DNA of 64,000 nt from Sheuella amnicola. GTDB lineage: Bacteria > Pseudomonadota > Gammaproteobacteria > Burkholderiales > Burkholderiaceae_B. Positions within the stretch are counted from its first letter, which is position 1. Every line of letters begins with the position of its first letter. This document shows, one piece after another, positions 8,416-17,032 of the stretch. The notes below the pieces were generated by a model that searched no databases, was not told where the DNA came from, and worked only from the letters and a program-made list of their open reading frames with translations. A program made the translations under genes and the position numbers. The stretch covers positions 122,559 through 186,558 of the forward strand of contig NZ_JAAGRN010000007.1 in assembly GCF_010499255.1 (NCBI RefSeq), in the 5' to 3' direction.

Positions 8416-9210
8416 ATGCTCGAACTCGTACGCAGTACATCCAGTTTTTTTACCATTCCGAATGCCAGTGAGGCTCAGGGTGGCTTGGTTGTTGGGTTGG
8501 CCCGAACATCCGAAGAAATCGAGTCTATCCAACGGCTTCGTTTTGATGTGTTCAGCACCGAGTACGGTGCGATGATTGGCGATGCTTCCGAAGGAATCGA
8601 TCGTGATGATTTCGACCCTTGGTGCGAGCATCTGATGGTTCGTGAACTTGGCTCTGATCGCATTGTCGGAACATATCGTGTTTTGACTCCCTTGCAGGCA
8701 AAGCAAGCTGGTGGTTACTACTCAGAGCAGGAGTTTAATTTGGATGGGTTGGGCGATATTCGTCAGAATCTAGTGGAGTTCGGTCGCGCCTGTATCGATC
8801 CAGAATATAGAAAAGGCGGCGTTCTGATGATGCTGTGGAGTGGACTGGCGGAAATTCTCAAGCAAGGACGTTACGAGCACATTTTCGGTTGTGCCAGCGT
8901 GAGCTTGCGCGATGATGGCGTCACTGCTGCGCGCGTGTGGCGCGAGGTACGTGAAAAGACTTTGCATACGACGAAAGCGAAAGTTGTTCCATTGCATAAA
9001 TATCCGGTCGAAATGTTAGATAGCGACCTGCCGGCGGAGATGCCGGCTCTGTTGAATGGTTATCTGAAGCTGGGGGCGAGAATATGCGGTGAGCCCGCAT
9101 GGGATCCCGATTTCAATACAGCTGATTTTCCGATGCTATTGTCGGTGAGCAATATGGGTAGCCGATATCGCCGTCATTTCGGCTTTGACAAATTGACTAA
9201 CCAGAGTTGA
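8416..9210 (+). CDS. olsB: GNAT-fold N-acyltransferase, OlsB-like (L-ornithine N-alpha-acyltransferase)
   Basis: The 264-residue protein matches the OlsB/hemolysin-like N-acyltransferase family. It has RLRFDVFSTEYGA near residue 40, the DxxCEHLMV strand, RIVGTYRVLTP, the GRACIDPEYRKGG acyl-carrier-binding region and the GCASVSL strand. OlsB makes lyso-ornithine lipid from 3-hydroxyacyl-ACP and ornithine. With OlsA it supplies phosphate-free membrane lipid, often when phosphate is scarce. No olsA lies nearby. The start at 8416 follows AGGAGG by 8 nt; that site is buried in the hairpin described separately. It shares a block with ppx, ppk and pst, which fits a phosphate role. The exact acyl acceptor is not provable from sequence alone. 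Confidence 0.8.
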   Translation: MLELVRSTSSFFTIPNASEAQGGLVVGLARTSEEIESIQRLRFDVFSTEYGAMIGDASEGIDRDDFDPWCEHLMVRELGSDRIVGTYRVLTPLQAKQAGGYYSEQEFNLDGLGDIRQNLVEFGRACIDPEYRKGGVLMMLWSGLAEILKQGRYEHIFGCASVSLRDDGVTAARVWREVREKTLHTTKAKVVPLHKYPVEMLDSDLPAEMPALLNGYLKLGARICGEPAWDPDFNTADFPMLLSVSNMGSRYRRHFGFDKLTNQS

Positions 9211-9213
9211 GAG

Positions 9214-9245
9214 TGATTCCGATCATTCGGTTCAGACCGGAATCA
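9214..9245. terminator. Hairpin between convergent olsB-like gene and ppx
   Basis: TGATTCCG (9214-9221) and CGGAATCA (9238-9245) form an 8-bp stem with a 16-nt loop, overlapping the ppx stop codon. No T-run follows on either strand, so it is at best a weak bidirectional terminator or a transcript-end stabiliser. Confidence 0.35.
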
Positions 9246-10728
9246 GTTCGAAGTCGAATCCCACTTTGCTCCATTCTGATTCCTCGTTGTGAAGTGAGAA
9301 GTCCGTCAAAGGATGTGTGGCCAGCCACTTCTTGTCAACACGCGTGACGATCGAATTGCCCTTGACTGCAACGGTTAAGGGCAGCTTCGCTATATCGACT
9401 CGACGACGACACAGCAAGACTGCAAGTCGCAAGCACAGGATAAGAAGCCACTGGTCGCGCGTCTTGACCAAAGCCTGGGCCTTTCCGAGTTTTCCGGTAT
9501 GTACCAGTGTCAACAAGCCGAGCTGGGATTGGTCGACTCTGGAGAAGCCCGGCATGTCCGCATTATTTAGAATGTAGGCGCTGTGCTTGTGGTAGCCGTT
9601 CAGGGCAATCGACATGCCAACTTCGTGCAAATCGGCAGCCCAACTGAGGGCGTGTCGCATTTCATCCAAAGCTTTTTTATCAGGATAGATACTGTCGTAC
9701 AGGCTGAGGGCGCACTTTTTGACGCGTAACGCCTGGCGGGGATCCACGTGGTAGCGTTTCATGAACGCTTTGACGGACTCGTCCCGGCGATCGTGCTCTT
9801 CTTCGCGACCGGCCAAATCGACGAGTACACCAAGTCTCAGCGCGCCATCACCGGGTTTCATGACGTCGACGCCCATTTCATCGAAAAACGCGCTCATGAT
9901 GGCGAGTCCACCGGTCAGAACGTCTGCCCGCTCAAGCTTGATTCCGGGCAAATCATGAGGCACGACTTTGCCCGCGCGAATCAGTTTCGTTTTGAGTCTT
10001 TCCAGCCCTTCGCGGGTGATGCCATCTTTAGACAGGCCCCCTTCGGTCAGAATGGCATAGAGTGCTTTTGCAGTTCCGGATGATCCGATAGCCGTGTCCC
10101 AGCCTTGTTTGCGATATGGCTTGGTGATGACTTCGATTTCACGGCGCGCGGCGACTTCCGCCATTTTCATGGATTGAGCGTCGATCACGCCATTCGGAAA
10201 AAACTGGCGGCTGTAGCTGACGCAACCCATGTAAAGAGATGAAAGCAGTATAGGGTCATCCCCCTTGCCGATGATGACCTCGGTCGAGCCGCCTCCGATA
10301 TCGATCACCAGACGTTTTTCGGCATTGATCGGCAAGGTATGGCTGACACCCGCATAAATGAGACGAGCTTCTTCGCGCCCGGCGATGACTTCGATCGGAA
10401 AACCAAGCGCTTCTTCTGCACGCGGAAGAAAATCGGCCACGTTACGCGCAACTCGAAATGTATTGGTTGCAACCGCACGCACGCGGTCAGGATGAAAGCT
10501 GCGCAGTCTATCGCCAAATAATTTCAATACTTCGACGCAACGGGAGATGGATTCTTCGTTAAGCATCTTGGCTGCATCCAGACCCGCCGCCAATCGAACG
10601 GTTTCCTTCATCCGGTCGATTTGATAGATATGCTTTGCTCCGTTTTGTTCGGCAACCCGCCCGATAGATAGCCTAAAACTATTTGAGCCTAAATCGACTG
10701 CGGCCAGAAGGTGTTCCATGCTGTGCAA
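9232..10728 (-). CDS. ppx: Exopolyphosphatase / guanosine pentaphosphate phosphatase family (Ppx/GppA)
   Basis: This 498-residue enzyme of the sugar kinase/Hsp70 actin-like superfamily should release phosphate from the ends of polyphosphate chains and perhaps hydrolyse pppGpp. The N-terminal phosphate loop is AAVDLGSNSFRLSIGR and the second is VIDIGGGSTEVIIGKG. The C-terminal HD-like helical domain includes HALSWAADLHEVGMS. M1 at 10728 or the ATG at 10719 (MEHLLAAVDLG) are both possible starts. It is divergent from ppk across about 92 bp that contain a Pho box. On this strand, TATAAT (10754 down to 10749) is a -10 candidate. Making and degrading enzymes share one control region. Confidence 0.95.
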   Translation of the reverse strand: MHSMEHLLAAVDLGSNSFRLSIGRVAEQNGAKHIYQIDRMKETVRLAAGLDAAKMLNEESISRCVEVLKLFGDRLRSFHPDRVRAVATNTFRVARNVADFLPRAEEALGFPIEVIAGREEARLIYAGVSHTLPINAEKRLVIDIGGGSTEVIIGKGDDPILLSSLYMGCVSYSRQFFPNGVIDAQSMKMAEVAARREIEVITKPYRKQGWDTAIGSSGTAKALYAILTEGGLSKDGITREGLERLKTKLIRAGKVVPHDLPGIKLERADVLTGGLAIMSAFFDEMGVDVMKPGDGALRLGVLVDLAGREEEHDRRDESVKAFMKRYHVDPRQALRVKKCALSLYDSIYPDKKALDEMRHALSWAADLHEVGMSIALNGYHKHSAYILNNADMPGFSRVDQSQLGLLTLVHTGKLGKAQALVKTRDQWLLILCLRLAVLLCRRRVDIAKLPLTVAVKGNSIVTRVDKKWLATHPLTDFSLHNEESEWSKVGFDFELIPV

Positions 10729-10764
10729 CCAAAAATACGATGGAGCCTATTATAAAAGGGTATC

Positions 10765-10798
10765 TTGTTATATATCTGTCATCTGAGTAGAGTACAAG
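10765..10798 (+). promoter_or_regulatory. Candidate PhoB-dependent promoter of ppk
   Basis: TTGTTAT (10765-10771), a 4-bp ATAT spacer and CTGTCAT (10776-10782) make a 7-4-7 Pho box. TACAAG at 10793-10798 is a -10-like hexamer after exactly 10 bp, the spacing of known PhoB-activated promoters such as phoA. On the opposite strand, TATAAT at 10754-10749 lies 10 bp from the other edge of the box, facing ppx. Confidence 0.65.
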
Positions 10799-10820
10799 AA
10801 GAACAGAATCAACTTAACAA

Positions 10821-12938
10821 TTGAAATCGAAAGTGAATACTTCAGAAATAAAAACTGCACCCATACGCAAAAAATCCGAACCTTTGCTGCTGAATCGCGA
10901 ATTGTCCTTGCTCAAGTTCAACGAGCGCGTTCTGGCGATGGCGGAGCATCCCGACACGCCGCTGCTGGAAAAATTGCGTTATGTCTGTATTGTCAGTTCG
11001 AATCTGGATGAGTTTTTCGAGATCAGAGTCTCCAGTTTGAAGGCTCAACAGGCGCAGGAACCCAATTTAAAAGGTCCGGACGGACTCACCGCGGCGGAGG
11101 CGTTCGAACAGGTGCAGTTGGTGGTGCATGAGATGGTGACCAAGCAGTATTCGGTACTCAATGATCACATTTATCCCTTGTTGAAAGCCGAGGGGGTCAT
11201 ATTGCACCATGCGTCCGAATGGGATGAAGCGCAGTCTGCTTGGGCGCATGAAGTGTTTATGCGCGATGTCATGCCACTATTGACTCCAATCGGACTGGAT
11301 CCTGCTCATCCTTTTCCAAGGGTTTACAACAAAAGTCTGAATTTCATTGTGCCGTTGTCCGGAGAGGATGCCTTCGGTCGAAAGTCGACCATCGCAATCG
11401 TTCAGGCGCCACGAGCCTTGCCGCGGCTGATGAAAATGCCGCCGGCTATTTCGGGTGTTCCAAACGGATTCATCCTGCTGACTTCGCTATTGAGAGCGTT
11501 TGTCGGCGAGTTGTTTCCGGGCATGGAGATGCAGGGCTGCTATCAGTGGCGCGTCACCAGAAACAGCGATTTGTTCGTGGACGAAGAAGAAGTCACCAAT
11601 TTGCGCCAGGCCTTGCAAGGAGAATTATCACAGCGCAACTTTGGTATGGCGGTGCGACTGGAAATCGATCAGTTGACTCCTCCTCATATCGAGGCCTTTC
11701 TTCAGAAGGAGTTTTCCTTGACGCGTGAAGATACGTATCGCGTCAACGGACCCGCAAATTTGATGCGCCTGATGCAGCTGTGCACGTTGGTTAAGCGTCC
11801 GGACCTGTTGTTTCCCGAGTTCCGCGGCCCGGTGCCTGCGCCTTTTGATGCATTGGCTAATCGCCCCTCTGCGATTTTCGAAGCAATCGCCAAAGCGGAT
11901 CGACTTTTGCACCATCCTTACCAATCCTTCCAGCCGGTCATCGATTTTTTGACCGCCGCCGCATTTGATCCGGATGTTGTCGCGATCAAGCAGACGATTT
12001 ATAGAACCGGTGAAGATTCCGAATTGATGCGATTGTTGCTTGTAGCCGCTAAAGCAGGCAAGGAAGTGACCGTGGTGGTGGAGTTGATGGCGCGTTTCGA
12101 TGAACAGACGAATATCAACTGGGCGTCCAAGCTTGAAGAGGTCGGTGCGCATGTGATTTACGGTGTCGTCGGACACAAAACTCACGCAAAGATGGCGCTG
12201 GTATTACGTCGCGAAAAAGGTCGTATCCGTCGATACGGACATCTCGGAACCGGCAATTACCACCCCCGCACCGCAAGCTTGTATACCGATTTCGGTTTGC
12301 TGACGGCCGAGCCCAAGCTGTGCGAGGATATGGATAAAGTGTTTTCGCAATTAACTGGGCTGGGGGCGAGACGTTCACTTAAATATCTATTGCAGTCTCC
12401 ATTCACATTGCATGAATCAGTGGTAGCGATGATCCGGGCTGAGGCCAGGGCCGCCAGGGCCGGTAAAAAGTCGCGCATCATGGCCAAAATGAATTCACTA
12501 CTTGAGCCTACCGTTATTCAGGAGCTTTATAAAGCCAGTCAGGCGGGCGTAAAAATTGATTTGATTATCCGTGGCGTTTGCGCTTTGCGCGCCGGCGTGC
12601 CGGGACTGTCAGAAAACATCACTGTGAGATCGATCATCGGCCGTTTTCTTGAGCACTCAAGGGTGTTTTATTTCTATGACAACGGTCAGGAATCTGTTTA
12701 CCTTTCCTCTGCCGACTGGATGGATCGAAACTTTTTTCGCCGAGTTGAACTTGCCTTTCCCGTGTTGGATAAGGCACTTAAAAAACGCGTCATCGACGAG
12801 GCTTTTACCTATGCGCTCAAAGACAATCGCTTGGCATGGCTGCAACAACCCGACGGAGACTACGCAAAGTTACGCAGCCGGCGGCAAGCCTTTAATTTGC
12901 ACCAAAAATTAATGAATTTGTTGGGTAATCATAATTAA
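10821..12938 (+). CDS. ppk: Polyphosphate kinase 1
   Basis: This 705-residue PPK1 reversibly transfers the gamma-phosphate of ATP to polyphosphate. The N-terminal domain begins LLNRELSLLKFNERVL. The two catalytic histidines are His455 in GHKTHAKMAL and His612 in FLEHSRVFYF. Their 157-residue spacing equals that of His435 and His592 in the E. coli enzyme. The segment GHLGTGNYHPRTA is the conserved ATP-site loop. The start is uncertain: TTG at 10821 gives the longest product, and GTG at 10833 is an alternative; neither has a strong Shine-Dalgarno. A PhoB-type promoter candidate lies just upstream and a clear terminator downstream, so ppk appears to be transcribed on its own. Confidence 0.96.
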   Translation: MKSKVNTSEIKTAPIRKKSEPLLLNRELSLLKFNERVLAMAEHPDTPLLEKLRYVCIVSSNLDEFFEIRVSSLKAQQAQEPNLKGPDGLTAAEAFEQVQLVVHEMVTKQYSVLNDHIYPLLKAEGVILHHASEWDEAQSAWAHEVFMRDVMPLLTPIGLDPAHPFPRVYNKSLNFIVPLSGEDAFGRKSTIAIVQAPRALPRLMKMPPAISGVPNGFILLTSLLRAFVGELFPGMEMQGCYQWRVTRNSDLFVDEEEVTNLRQALQGELSQRNFGMAVRLEIDQLTPPHIEAFLQKEFSLTREDTYRVNGPANLMRLMQLCTLVKRPDLLFPEFRGPVPAPFDALANRPSAIFEAIAKADRLLHHPYQSFQPVIDFLTAAAFDPDVVAIKQTIYRTGEDSELMRLLLVAAKAGKEVTVVVELMARFDEQTNINWASKLEEVGAHVIYGVVGHKTHAKMALVLRREKGRIRRYGHLGTGNYHPRTASLYTDFGLLTAEPKLCEDMDKVFSQLTGLGARRSLKYLLQSPFTLHESVVAMIRAEARAARAGKKSRIMAKMNSLLEPTVIQELYKASQAGVKIDLIIRGVCALRAGVPGLSENITVRSIIGRFLEHSRVFYFYDNGQESVYLSSADWMDRNFFRRVELAFPVLDKALKKRVIDEAFTYALKDNRLAWLQQPDGDYAKLRSRRQAFNLHQKLMNLLGNHN

Positions 12939-12971
12939 ATCAATTGGTTACGACTTAATTTGCTTAAAACT

Positions 12972-12998
12972 AAAAAAGCCTCAATGAGGCTTTTTTAG
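12972..12998 (+). terminator. Intrinsic terminator after ppk
   Basis: GCCTC (12978-12982) pairs with GAGGC (12986-12990) across an AAT loop, flanked by AAAAAA and TTTTTT that extend the stem and supply the U-tract. It separates ppk from the pst promoter. Confidence 0.9.
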
Positions 12999-13005
12999 TT
13001 TGTGA

Positions 13006-13039
13006 CTGTCATAATCCCGTCACTTTTGACACATATGAT
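13006..13039 (+). promoter_or_regulatory. PhoB-dependent promoter of the pst operon
   Basis: CTGTCAT (13006-13012), spacer AATC and CCGTCAC (13017-13023) form a near-consensus Pho box. TATGAT at 13034-13039 follows after exactly 10 bp as the -10, matching the geometry of PhoB-activated promoters. The pstS start codon is about 50 bp further on. This is the best of the three Pho boxes in the window. Confidence 0.8.
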
Positions 13040-13089
13040 GTCTTCATTCTTGTAGTTTCTGTTTTTTTTCGAACGAAAAGGTAACGCAA

Positions 13090-14130
13090 ATGATGAAGCG
13101 CGCAATACTCAAAATTTCAGCTGGCTTGTTGTTAGGTGCTGCTGTTTTTTCCGCCAATGCAACCGATATTACTGGCGCAGGTGCGACATTTCCTTTCCCG
13201 ATCTATGCAAAGTGGGCTGCCGACTATAAATCTGCCACCGGCAAGGCAGTCAACTATCAGTCGATCGGTTCAGGCGGTGGTGTTCAGCAGATCACGGCCA
13301 AGACAGTCGACTTTGGCGCAACGGACGATCCGATGAAAGGTGAGCAACTCGACAAGATCGGTTTGTTGCAGTTTCCCGCAGTCATTGGCGGAACGGTTCC
13401 CGTGGTCAATATTGAAGGCGTCAAGCCTGGTCAGCTTAAGTTGACCGGCACGGTGATTGCTGACATCTATCTTGGCAAAATCAAAATGTGGAACGACCCG
13501 GCCATCCAGTCTTTGAACCCGGATGTGAAGTTGCCCTCAAGCGCGATTGTGGTGGTACACCGTTCGGATGGTTCGGGCACAACTTTCGGTTGGACTAATT
13601 ATCTCGCCAAGGTTTCACCCGACTGGAAAGAAAAAGTTGGCGAAGGCAAAGCGGTCAAGTGGCCCGCAGGTCAGGGTGGCAAGGGTAACGAAGGCGTTGC
13701 TGCGTATGTAAAACAATTGAAGAATTCGATCGGCTATGTCGAATACGCCTATGCCAAGCAAAACGCATTGTCCTGGACGCAAGTTAAGAACCAGGCCGGC
13801 AACTTCGTTCAGCCTGAACAGAAGTCGTTTGCCGCCGCAGCCGCAAACGCAAAATGGGAAAGTCAGCCCGGCATGGGTGTTGTACTGACCGACCAGCCTG
13901 GTGCGGATTCATGGCCGGTTACGAGTGCCACTTTTATCGTGATGTACAAGGATCAGGCCAAAGCCGATAATGGACGCGCCACCGTTGCCTTCTTTGACTG
14001 GGCGTTCGAGAAAGGCGCCAAGACCGCCGCTGATCTGGATTATGTCCCTCTGCCCAAGGACGTGACCGACAAGATCCGTGCCGCCTGGAAAGCAAATCTT
14101 AAAGCTGATGGCCAGCCATTGTTGAAGTAA
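13090..14130 (+). CDS. pstS: Phosphate ABC transporter periplasmic substrate-binding protein
   Basis: This 346-residue protein binds inorganic phosphate in the periplasm for the high-affinity PstSCAB importer. It starts with a signal peptide of about 24 residues, with a likely cleavage after SANA before [13 protein letters not shown]. Ligand motifs are [35 protein letters not shown] and [12 protein letters not shown]. Adjacent Met codons at 13090 and 13093 are both possible starts, after AAAAGG. It is the first gene of a four-gene operon behind a near-consensus Pho box and should be strongly induced by phosphate limitation. It lies 11 bp from pstC. Confidence 0.97.
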   Translation: MMKRAILKISAGLLLGAAVFSANATDITGAGATFPFPIYAKWAADYKSATGKAVNYQSIGSGGGVQQITAKTVDFGATDDPMKGEQLDKIGLLQFPAVIGGTVPVVNIEGVKPGQLKLTGTVIADIYLGKIKMWNDPAIQSLNPDVKLPSSAIVVVHRSDGSGTTFGWTNYLAKVSPDWKEKVGEGKAVKWPAGQGGKGNEGVAAYVKQLKNSIGYVEYAYAKQNALSWTQVKNQAGNFVQPEQKSFAAAAANAKWESQPGMGVVLTDQPGADSWPVTSATFIVMYKDQAKADNGRATVAFFDWAFEKGAKTAADLDYVPLPKDVTDKIRAAWKANLKADGQPLLK

Positions 14131-14141
14131 ATGATCCGCCC

Positions 14142-15080
14142 ATGAAAATCCTCTCACAAACCTTGCAAGATGCACTTTTCAAGCATGTGACGCGTATTTT
14201 TGCGTTTCTGGTGTTCAGCCTGCTGGCTGCCATCATGATTTCGCTGATATACGGAAGCCAGGAAACGCTGTCCAAGTACGGTCTTTCGTTTCTCTGGACC
14301 AACGAATGGGATCCGGTTCAGGGTGAGTTTGGCGCACTCGTTCCGGTCATGGGCACATTGTTGACTTCTTTTGTGGCTCTGTCAGTCGCTATACCGGTTT
14401 CTTTCGGTATAGCGATGTTTTTGACCGAATTAGCCCCTGCCTGGATGAGACGGCCAATTGGCACAGCGATTGAAATGCTTGCCGCGATTCCATCGATCAT
14501 CTACGGCATGTGGGGTTTGTTTGTTTTTGTTCCTTTTTTTCAGGAATACGTTCAACCAGGCTTGATCAGTGTATTAAGTCCCTTGCCTGGAATTGGCTGG
14601 ATGTTTTCCGGCGCACCTTTCGGTATCGGTATTTTTACGGCCGGATTGATCCTGTCGATCATGATTACGCCATTTATTGCTGCGGTGATGCGTGATGTGT
14701 TCGAAATCGTCCCGCCCATGCTCAAAGAGTCTGCATATGGTCTGGGCGGATCTACCTGGGAAGTGATGTGGAAGGTCGTGTTGCCGTTTACGCGTTCTGG
14801 CGTCATCGGGGGCATCATGCTTGGCCTGGGCAGAGCGCTTGGCGAAACGATGGCGGTGACCTTTGTTATCGGTAACGCTTTCCGTATGCCGGGCTCGTTT
14901 TTCGATCCGGGCAATTCGATCGCCTCCGCATTGGCTAACGAGTTCAACGAAGCAGGTGGCCTGCAAAAATCAGCCCTGATCGAACTGGGTCTGATTCTAT
15001 TTCTGATCACTACGATTGTTTTGGCATTGGCAAAGATGATGTTGTTGCGCATGGAAAAATCTGAAGGCAAGAAGTCATGA
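14142..15080 (+). CDS. pstC: Phosphate ABC transporter permease PstC
   Basis: This 312-residue inner-membrane permease has about six membrane segments, starting with [19 protein letters not shown] near residue 20. The MetI-like permease core holds [20 protein letters not shown] and the EAA-type loop [19 protein letters not shown], which contacts PstB, followed by [13 protein letters not shown]. It works with PstA as the transmembrane pathway for phosphate. The ATG at 14142 follows the pstS stop by 11 bp, and its stop overlaps the pstA start by 4 bp, indicating tight translational coupling. Confidence 0.96.
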   Translation: MKILSQTLQDALFKHVTRIFAFLVFSLLAAIMISLIYGSQETLSKYGLSFLWTNEWDPVQGEFGALVPVMGTLLTSFVALSVAIPVSFGIAMFLTELAPAWMRRPIGTAIEMLAAIPSIIYGMWGLFVFVPFFQEYVQPGLISVLSPLPGIGWMFSGAPFGIGIFTAGLILSIMITPFIAAVMRDVFEIVPPMLKESAYGLGGSTWEVMWKVVLPFTRSGVIGGIMLGLGRALGETMAVTFVIGNAFRMPGSFFDPGNSIASALANEFNEAGGLQKSALIELGLILFLITTIVLALAKMMLLRMEKSEGKKS

Positions 15081-15964
15081 ATATCACCATCAAAACGACT
15101 CTCAAACCGCCGGCGTCCGCCATTAATTCAGACAATTGGGTATATAGAGGGCGTCGCCTGACCAATCGGATTATGATCGGCTTGTCGATGGCGGCCCTTA
15201 TATTCGGACTGTTCTGGTTGTGCTGGATTTTGCTTGTGCTGCTCATCAAAGGTGGAAGCGCGATTTCGCTTTCGCTGCTGACAGAAAGCACACCTCCTCC
15301 GGGGCAGGCAGGCGGTCTGCTCAACGCGATCCTGGGCAGTTTGGTCATGGTGGGAATGGGTACGCTGATAGGGACGCCAATCGGAATTCTCGCCGGTACT
15401 TATCTGGCCGAATACGGTCAGCGAGGCTGGTTGGCTCCTGCCACCCGATTCTTGAATGATGTGTTGCTCTCGGCGCCATCGATTGTGATCGGTCTGTTTA
15501 TTTATGCTGTTTATGTTTCTCAGGTCGGTCATTATTCCGGTTGGGCGGGTGCATTTGCCCTGGCTATTCTGGTGATACCCGTCGTGGTCCGCACGACCGA
15601 CAACATGCTGATGCTGGTGCCTAACGGATTGCGTGAGGCCTGCTTTGCTCTCGGGTGTCCCAAGTGGCGCATGATTGTGATGGTTTGTTATCGCGCCGCG
15701 CGTTCGGGCATCATTACCGGAGTGTTGCTTGCTGTTGCGCGTGTTGCGGGAGAGACGGCTCCATTGTTGTTTACCGCATTAAATAACCAGTTCATGTCGT
15801 TCGATATGAACAAGCCACTTGCCAATTTACCGGTTGTGATTTTCCAGTTCGCCGCCAGTCCCTTCAAAGATTGGAACACGCTGGCCTGGGCGGGTGCGAC
15901 GCTGATCACGCTAGCCGTGCTCGTGCTCAATATCATCGCTCGTAACTTATTCCGTAAACACTGA
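15077..15964 (+). CDS. pstA: Phosphate ABC transporter permease PstA
   Basis: This 295-residue partner permease of PstC carries membrane segments including [19 protein letters not shown], and the conserved [20 protein letters not shown] and [15 protein letters not shown]. The EAA-type loop [22 protein letters not shown] contacts the ATPase, and [11 protein letters not shown] follows. It starts by ATGA overlap with pstC, and its TGA overlaps the first possible ATG of pstB. The gene is full length with no sign of disruption. Confidence 0.96.
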   Translation: MNITIKTTLKPPASAINSDNWVYRGRRLTNRIMIGLSMAALIFGLFWLCWILLVLLIKGGSAISLSLLTESTPPPGQAGGLLNAILGSLVMVGMGTLIGTPIGILAGTYLAEYGQRGWLAPATRFLNDVLLSAPSIVIGLFIYAVYVSQVGHYSGWAGAFALAILVIPVVVRTTDNMLMLVPNGLREACFALGCPKWRMIVMVCYRAARSGIITGVLLAVARVAGETAPLLFTALNNQFMSFDMNKPLANLPVVIFQFAASPFKDWNTLAWAGATLITLAVLVLNIIARNLFRKH

Positions 15965-16785
15965 TGATTGATCAAAATCAGTTAACCAAAACGATACTGA
16001 ACATGGATACCATTGCAAACAACGTAGCGAACCGTTCGAAAATCGAGGTCAACAACCTGAATTTTTATTACGGCCAATTTCACGCTCTGCGCAACATCAA
16101 CATGTCGATTGCGGAAAATAAAGTGACGGCATTTATCGGACCTTCCGGTTGCGGTAAATCGACACTATTGCGCACATTCAACCGCATGTTTGAGCTGTAC
16201 CCCGGACAGCGCGCCGAGGGCGAAATCGTATTGGATGGCGAGAATCTGCTGACGACCAAAACGGATATTTCCTTGTTGCGTGCGAAAGTGGGCATGGTGT
16301 TTCAAAAACCGACTCCTTTCCCCATGAGCATTTTCGATAACATCGCTTTCGGGGTGAAGTTGTTCGAACGTTTGAGCAAAGGCCAGATGGAAGAACGTGT
16401 CGAATGGGCCTTGACCAAGGCTGCCCTATGGAATGAAGTGAAAGACAAGTTGCACCAAAGTGGAAATAGTTTGTCCGGGGGGCAACAGCAGCGTTTATGC
16501 ATTGCGCGTGGCGTGGCGATCAAGCCTGAAGTTCTTTTGCTCGATGAGCCTTGTTCGGCTCTTGACCCTATTTCGACCGCCAAAATCGAAGAACTCATTG
16601 CAGAGCTCAAAAAAGACTATACGGTCGTGATCGTCACCCACAATATGCAACAGGCTGCCCGCTGCTCGGACTTCACCGCATATATGTACCTGGGTGAACT
16701 GATGGAGTTTGGCGAAACCAGCCAGATTTTCATCAAACCGCGCAAGAAGGAAACTGAAGACTACATTACCGGTCGATTTGGCTAA
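15964..16785 (+). CDS. pstB: Phosphate ABC transporter ATP-binding protein PstB
   Basis: This 273-residue ATPase drives phosphate uptake. It shows Walker [10 protein letters not shown] at residues 59-67, the Q-loop [15 protein letters not shown], signature [14 protein letters not shown] and Walker [14 protein letters not shown], then a His switch in [10 protein letters not shown]. The first ATG (15964) overlaps the pstA stop; an ATG at 16003 (MDTIANN) would give a length closer to E. coli PstB. The operon ends here: the following bases hold tRNA-Pro, not phoU, which normally follows pstB in enterobacteria and many proteobacteria. Pst signalling to PhoR would then need PhoU encoded elsewhere. 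Confidence 0.97.
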   Translation: MIDQNQLTKTILNMDTIANNVANRSKIEVNNLNFYYGQFHALRNINMSIAENKVTAFIGPSGCGKSTLLRTFNRMFELYPGQRAEGEIVLDGENLLTTKTDISLLRAKVGMVFQKPTPFPMSIFDNIAFGVKLFERLSKGQMEERVEWALTKAALWNEVKDKLHQSGNSLSGGQQQRLCIARGVAIKPEVLLLDEPCSALDPISTAKIEELIAELKKDYTVVIVTHNMQQAARCSDFTAYMYLGELMEFGETSQIFIKPRKKETEDYITGRFG

Positions 16786-16786
16786 T

Positions 16787-16813
16787 CGGAGGATTTCTCC
16801 GGTTAGCGGAGAA
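16787..16813 (+). repeat. Three alternating CGGAG/CTCCG arms after pstB
   Basis: CGGAG (16787-16791), CTCCG (16797-16801) and CGGAG (16807-16811) allow two mutually exclusive hairpins. The second extends to TTCTCCG/CGGAGAA. There is no T-run. It could mark processing between pstB and the tRNA or a weak transcript end. Confidence 0.4.
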
Positions 16814-16841
16814 TCACGAATTCTGTTATGATCTTTGTCTT

Positions 16842-16918
16842 CGGGGCGTAGCGCAGCCTGGTAGCGCATCTGCTTTGGGAGCAGAGGGTCGTGAGTTCGA
16901 ATCCCACCGCCCCGACCA
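16842..16918 (+). tRNA. tRNA-Pro (anticodon TGG)
   Basis: This is a 77-nt cloverleaf with an encoded CCA. The acceptor CGGGGCG pairs with CGCCCCG, the discriminator is A, and the anticodon stem is TCTGC/GCAGA with loop TTTGGGA. The T-arm carries GTTCGAATC. It stands alone between pstB and the ygiQ-family gene and is followed by its own terminator. Confidence 0.97.
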
Positions 16919-16931
16919 GTTTTGATAAAAA

Positions 16932-16956
16932 GCCAACTCTTGCAGTTGGCTTTTTT
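16932..16956 (+). terminator. Intrinsic terminator after tRNA-Pro
   Basis: GCCAACT (16932-16938) pairs with AGTTGGC (16944-16950) around a 5-nt loop, followed by six T residues. It ends the tRNA-Pro transcript about 80 bp before the next gene. Confidence 0.92.
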
Positions 16957-17032
16957 ATTTTCATCCTTCCTCTCTGTCTTTTTTCGCGCCGTAAGCGTGT
17001 AAAGTACTAGAAATCAATCAGTTAGCAACAAT

